Shown here: in pieces, positions 62,303 to 64,000 of the stretch | Position numbering within the stretch: the first letter of the stretch is position 1 | How the letters are laid out: every line of letters starts with the position of its first letter | NCBI RefSeq assembly: GCF_900095825.1 | Contig: NZ_LT608315.1 | Location: 386,318 to 450,317, forward strand | From: Acidaminococcus massiliensis | GTDB lineage: Bacteria; Bacillota; Negativicutes; Acidaminococcales; Acidaminococcaceae | Direction: 5' to 3' | Length of the DNA stretch: 64,000 nucleotides | Notes under the pieces: model-generated | Databases searched by the model: none | The model's input: the letters and a program-made list of their open reading frames with translations, nothing else | What the model was told of the DNA's origin: nothing | Program-made: the position numbers and the translations under genes

Positions 62303-62600
62303 AGGCGCTTCCTCCCGCATGCTGTAAATTCTCTTCATTATATATACGAAAGTGTAGACAGTTTTTTCATAAGATTTTTCAAATTCTTACATTTGTACAA
62401 AAATCCTCCTGCTACGATCATTATTATAAACTATTTTACACTCTCCTGCATGTTTTTTTGTAAACTTTTTGGGAAGAAAAATTTTCCCCGCTTTCTTCCC
62501 CCTTCCTCTAAGAGAGTCTTTTCAGCCCCTTGTTTTTTGTGATTTAACAATATATAATTTTTACTTGAAGTTGACACATGAAAGGTTAGAGGTGAACTGA
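62303..62600 (+). promoter_or_regulatory. intergenic region with rnfC promoter
   Basis: A/T-rich region between divergent genes. TTGTTT (62530-62535), 17 bases, TATAAT (62553-62558) serve rnfC. GAGGTG (62589-62594) is its ribosome-binding site. The radical SAM promoter on the other strand is not clear. Confidence 0.7.
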
Positions 62601-63968
62601 ATGTCTGCACAAGAAGCAAGTTTCATGGGCGGTGTAGAAGTACCCCCCAGCAAGTCCTTGACCGACAAAGTGGCCATCGAAAGATGCCCGGCCCCGGACG
62701 TGGTGTACATTCCTCTTTCCCAGCACATTGGTGCTCCGGCAAAGCCGGTGGTCAAACCAGGGGATAAGGTCACGATCGGGCAGGTGATTGGTGAAGCAGG
62801 CGGCTTCGTCAGCACCAATATCCACGCCAGCGTAAGCGGCATGGTCATGAAATTGGAAAATCGGTATATGCCCAACGGCATGATTTCCCAGTGCGTGGTC
62901 ATCAAAAATGATGGCCAGGATACCATGTGCGAGGATATCAAACCCCGCAGCGAAGCTGACATTACCCCGGATCTGATCCGTCAGGTCCTGCGGGAAAAAG
63001 GGATCGCCGGCATGGGCGGCGCCACCTTCCCTACGGCGGTGAAGTATGCTCCTCCCAAGGAAGGCCACTGCCCCATCGACACAATCCTCCTGAACGGTAT
63101 CGAATGTGAACCCTTCGTCACGGCGGACCACCGTACCCTGCTGGAATACGCCGATGAGATCATCCAAGGCCTGAAGTATTTCATGCTGGCTGCCGGCGCT
63201 GCCAAAGGCGTCATCGGCATCGAAGACAACAAGCCCGATGCCATTGAACTGATGCAGAAGAAAGTGGCTGGAGAAGCCAATATCGAAGTCTGCGTCTGCA
63301 AAGAAAAGTATCCTCAGGGCTCTGAAAAGCATCTGATCTATGCGGCAACGGGCCGTACCGTTCCCGACCGGGGGCTGCCTGCGGATGTAGGCGTCATCGT
63401 GGACAACGTAGGGACGGCTGTGGCTGCCTGCCGTGCTGTGAAAGACAACATCCCCCTGTACGAAAGAGTCGTGACCATCAGCGGTGACGGCGTGAAGAAA
63501 CCGGGGAACTATATCGTCCGTCTGGGGACTCTCTACAGCGATGCTGTGGAAAAAGCCGCCGGTGGCCTGGAAGGGGATCCCGGAAAGATCGTTTCCGGCG
63601 GGATGATGATGGGCTTTGCCGTCAACTCCCTGGATTACCCCATCACCAAGGGTTCCAGCGGTCTCCTGATCTTCAATTCCAAATCTCCTTTCGCCCAGTA
63701 TCATGAACCGGATCCCTGCGTGCACTGCGCCCGCTGTGTGGATGCCTGCCCTATGAAGCTGGAACCCACGGAAATCGTCCAGGCTGTGAAGAAACAGAAC
63801 TGGGATGATGCAGAACGGTTCTTCTGCCATGCCTGCATCGAATGCGGTTCCTGTGCTTTCGTATGCCCTGCCCACATTCCTCTGGTGCAGTACATCCGGA
63901 TGGGCAAGCAATTTATCAGAGGGAAAGGTGACGGCGGTCACAACCCCTTCTATAAATTCGACAAATAA
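62601..63968 (+). CDS. rnfC: Rnf electron-transport complex subunit C
   Basis: A 455-residue peripheral subunit of the Rnf ferredoxin:NAD oxidoreductase, which couples ferredoxin oxidation to ion pumping. It binds NADH/FMN through GMGGATFPTAVK and NGIECEPFVTADHR regions and has two [4Fe-4S] motifs at the C-terminus: CVHCARCVDACP and CIECGSCAFVCP. The length (about 450) fits anaerobe RnfC. It is the first gene of the rnf operon; the RnfD gene begins 26 bases after the stop at the window edge. It links with PFOR-derived reduced ferredoxin. Confidence 0.96.
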   Translation: MSAQEASFMGGVEVPPSKSLTDKVAIERCPAPDVVYIPLSQHIGAPAKPVVKPGDKVTIGQVIGEAGGFVSTNIHASVSGMVMKLENRYMPNGMISQCVVIKNDGQDTMCEDIKPRSEADITPDLIRQVLREKGIAGMGGATFPTAVKYAPPKEGHCPIDTILLNGIECEPFVTADHRTLLEYADEIIQGLKYFMLAAGAAKGVIGIEDNKPDAIELMQKKVAGEANIEVCVCKEKYPQGSEKHLIYAATGRTVPDRGLPADVGVIVDNVGTAVAACRAVKDNIPLYERVVTISGDGVKKPGNYIVRLGTLYSDAVEKAAGGLEGDPGKIVSGGMMMGFAVNSLDYPITKGSSGLLIFNSKSPFAQYHEPDPCVHCARCVDACPMKLEPTEIVQAVKKQNWDDAERFFCHACIECGSCAFVCPAHIPLVQYIRMGKQFIRGKGDGGHNPFYKFDK

Positions 63969-63994
63969 TTTCGCGAAAGGACTGGATATCGATT

Positions 63995-64000
63995 ATGGAA
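63995..64000 (+). CDS. start of next gene, probably rnfD (truncated)
   Basis: ATGGAA at 63995, with AAAGGA 13 bases upstream. Only two codons are inside the window. RnfD is inferred from the usual rnfCDGEAB order. Confidence 0.55.

Overview
The window looks like a chromosomal stretch from an anaerobic, amino-acid or organic-acid fermenting member of the Negativicutes, most likely Acidaminococcus or a close relative. Pointers seen in the sequence are an Rnf subunit C with Rnf D starting after it, pyruvate:ferredoxin oxidoreductase, phosphate butyryltransferase and butyrate kinase, a Selenomonas-type lysine/ornithine decarboxylase, LuxS, and Firmicute-style housekeeping order (nadD-yqeK-LCP-rsfS-cvfB). 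The genus is inferred from gene content, not from a marker gene. No rRNA, CRISPR array or prophage is visible. There is one tRNA and two copies of one IS3-family element.

Layout. 1-2.1 kb: end of an HMG-CoA-lyase-like gene, a decayed reverse-strand gene, a secreted cupin, tRNA-Ala(GGC). 2.1-7.7 kb: minus-strand housekeeping genes. 7.7-12.3 kb: N-acetylmuramate recycling (mupG, murP, murQ, divergent nagA). 12.5-18.5 kb: two inverted copies of a 1538-bp IS3-family element enclosing the decarboxylase and serS. 18.5-24 kb: sirtuin, a secreted protein of unknown function, an FAD-linked hydroxyacid oxidase, CstA. 24.2-29.9 kb: an uncharacterised operon (membrane protein, 50-aa protein, two small proteins, Ycf46-like AAA+ ATPase), followed by a DUF697-like protein with its own promoter. 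30-33 kb: a LysM/YneA-like gene with two LexA-type boxes and a PhoP/PhoR-like two-component system. 33-36 kb: luxS, a DUF190 gene, and an Rpn-type PD-(D/E)XK nuclease gene lying between two 147-bp direct copies of a palindromic repeat. 35.8-51 kb: an esterase, then a catabolic locus. 51-58.6 kb: lipoprotein, acyl-CoA synthetase, thioesterase, FolD-like protein, PBP2/FtsI and FtsW, TrmB. 58.7-64 kb: AcoR-like regulator, NlpC/P60 hydrolase, radical SAM protein, rnfC.

How the genes fit together. The catabolic locus combines PFOR, a LeuC-like protein lacking all iron-sulfur ligands, a fused LeuD-LeuC dehydratase, Ptb, a CitS-type 2-hydroxycarboxylate transporter, Buk, and, across a divergent LacI-family regulator, an OadA/PycB-like protein without a biotin domain plus a CMD-family protein. 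Similar LacI-type palindromes (TAAAACGTTTTA-like) lie in both promoter regions, so the two arms probably form one regulon. I infer use of a di- or tricarboxylate; citrate or trans-aconitate are candidates because A. fermentans is known to oxidise both. The MurNAc genes, FtsW/PBP2, LCP protein, NlpC/P60 protein and decarboxylase (cadaverine is linked to peptidoglycan in Selenomonas and Veillonella) are tied to the cell wall.

The most unusual signals are: both IS copies sit inside rho-independent terminator hairpins and carry their own inward-facing terminators; the repeat-flanked Rpn gene; and several enzymes whose key catalytic residues are replaced (LeuC-like, OadA-like, FolD-like, and an AcoR-like regulator without GAFTGA).
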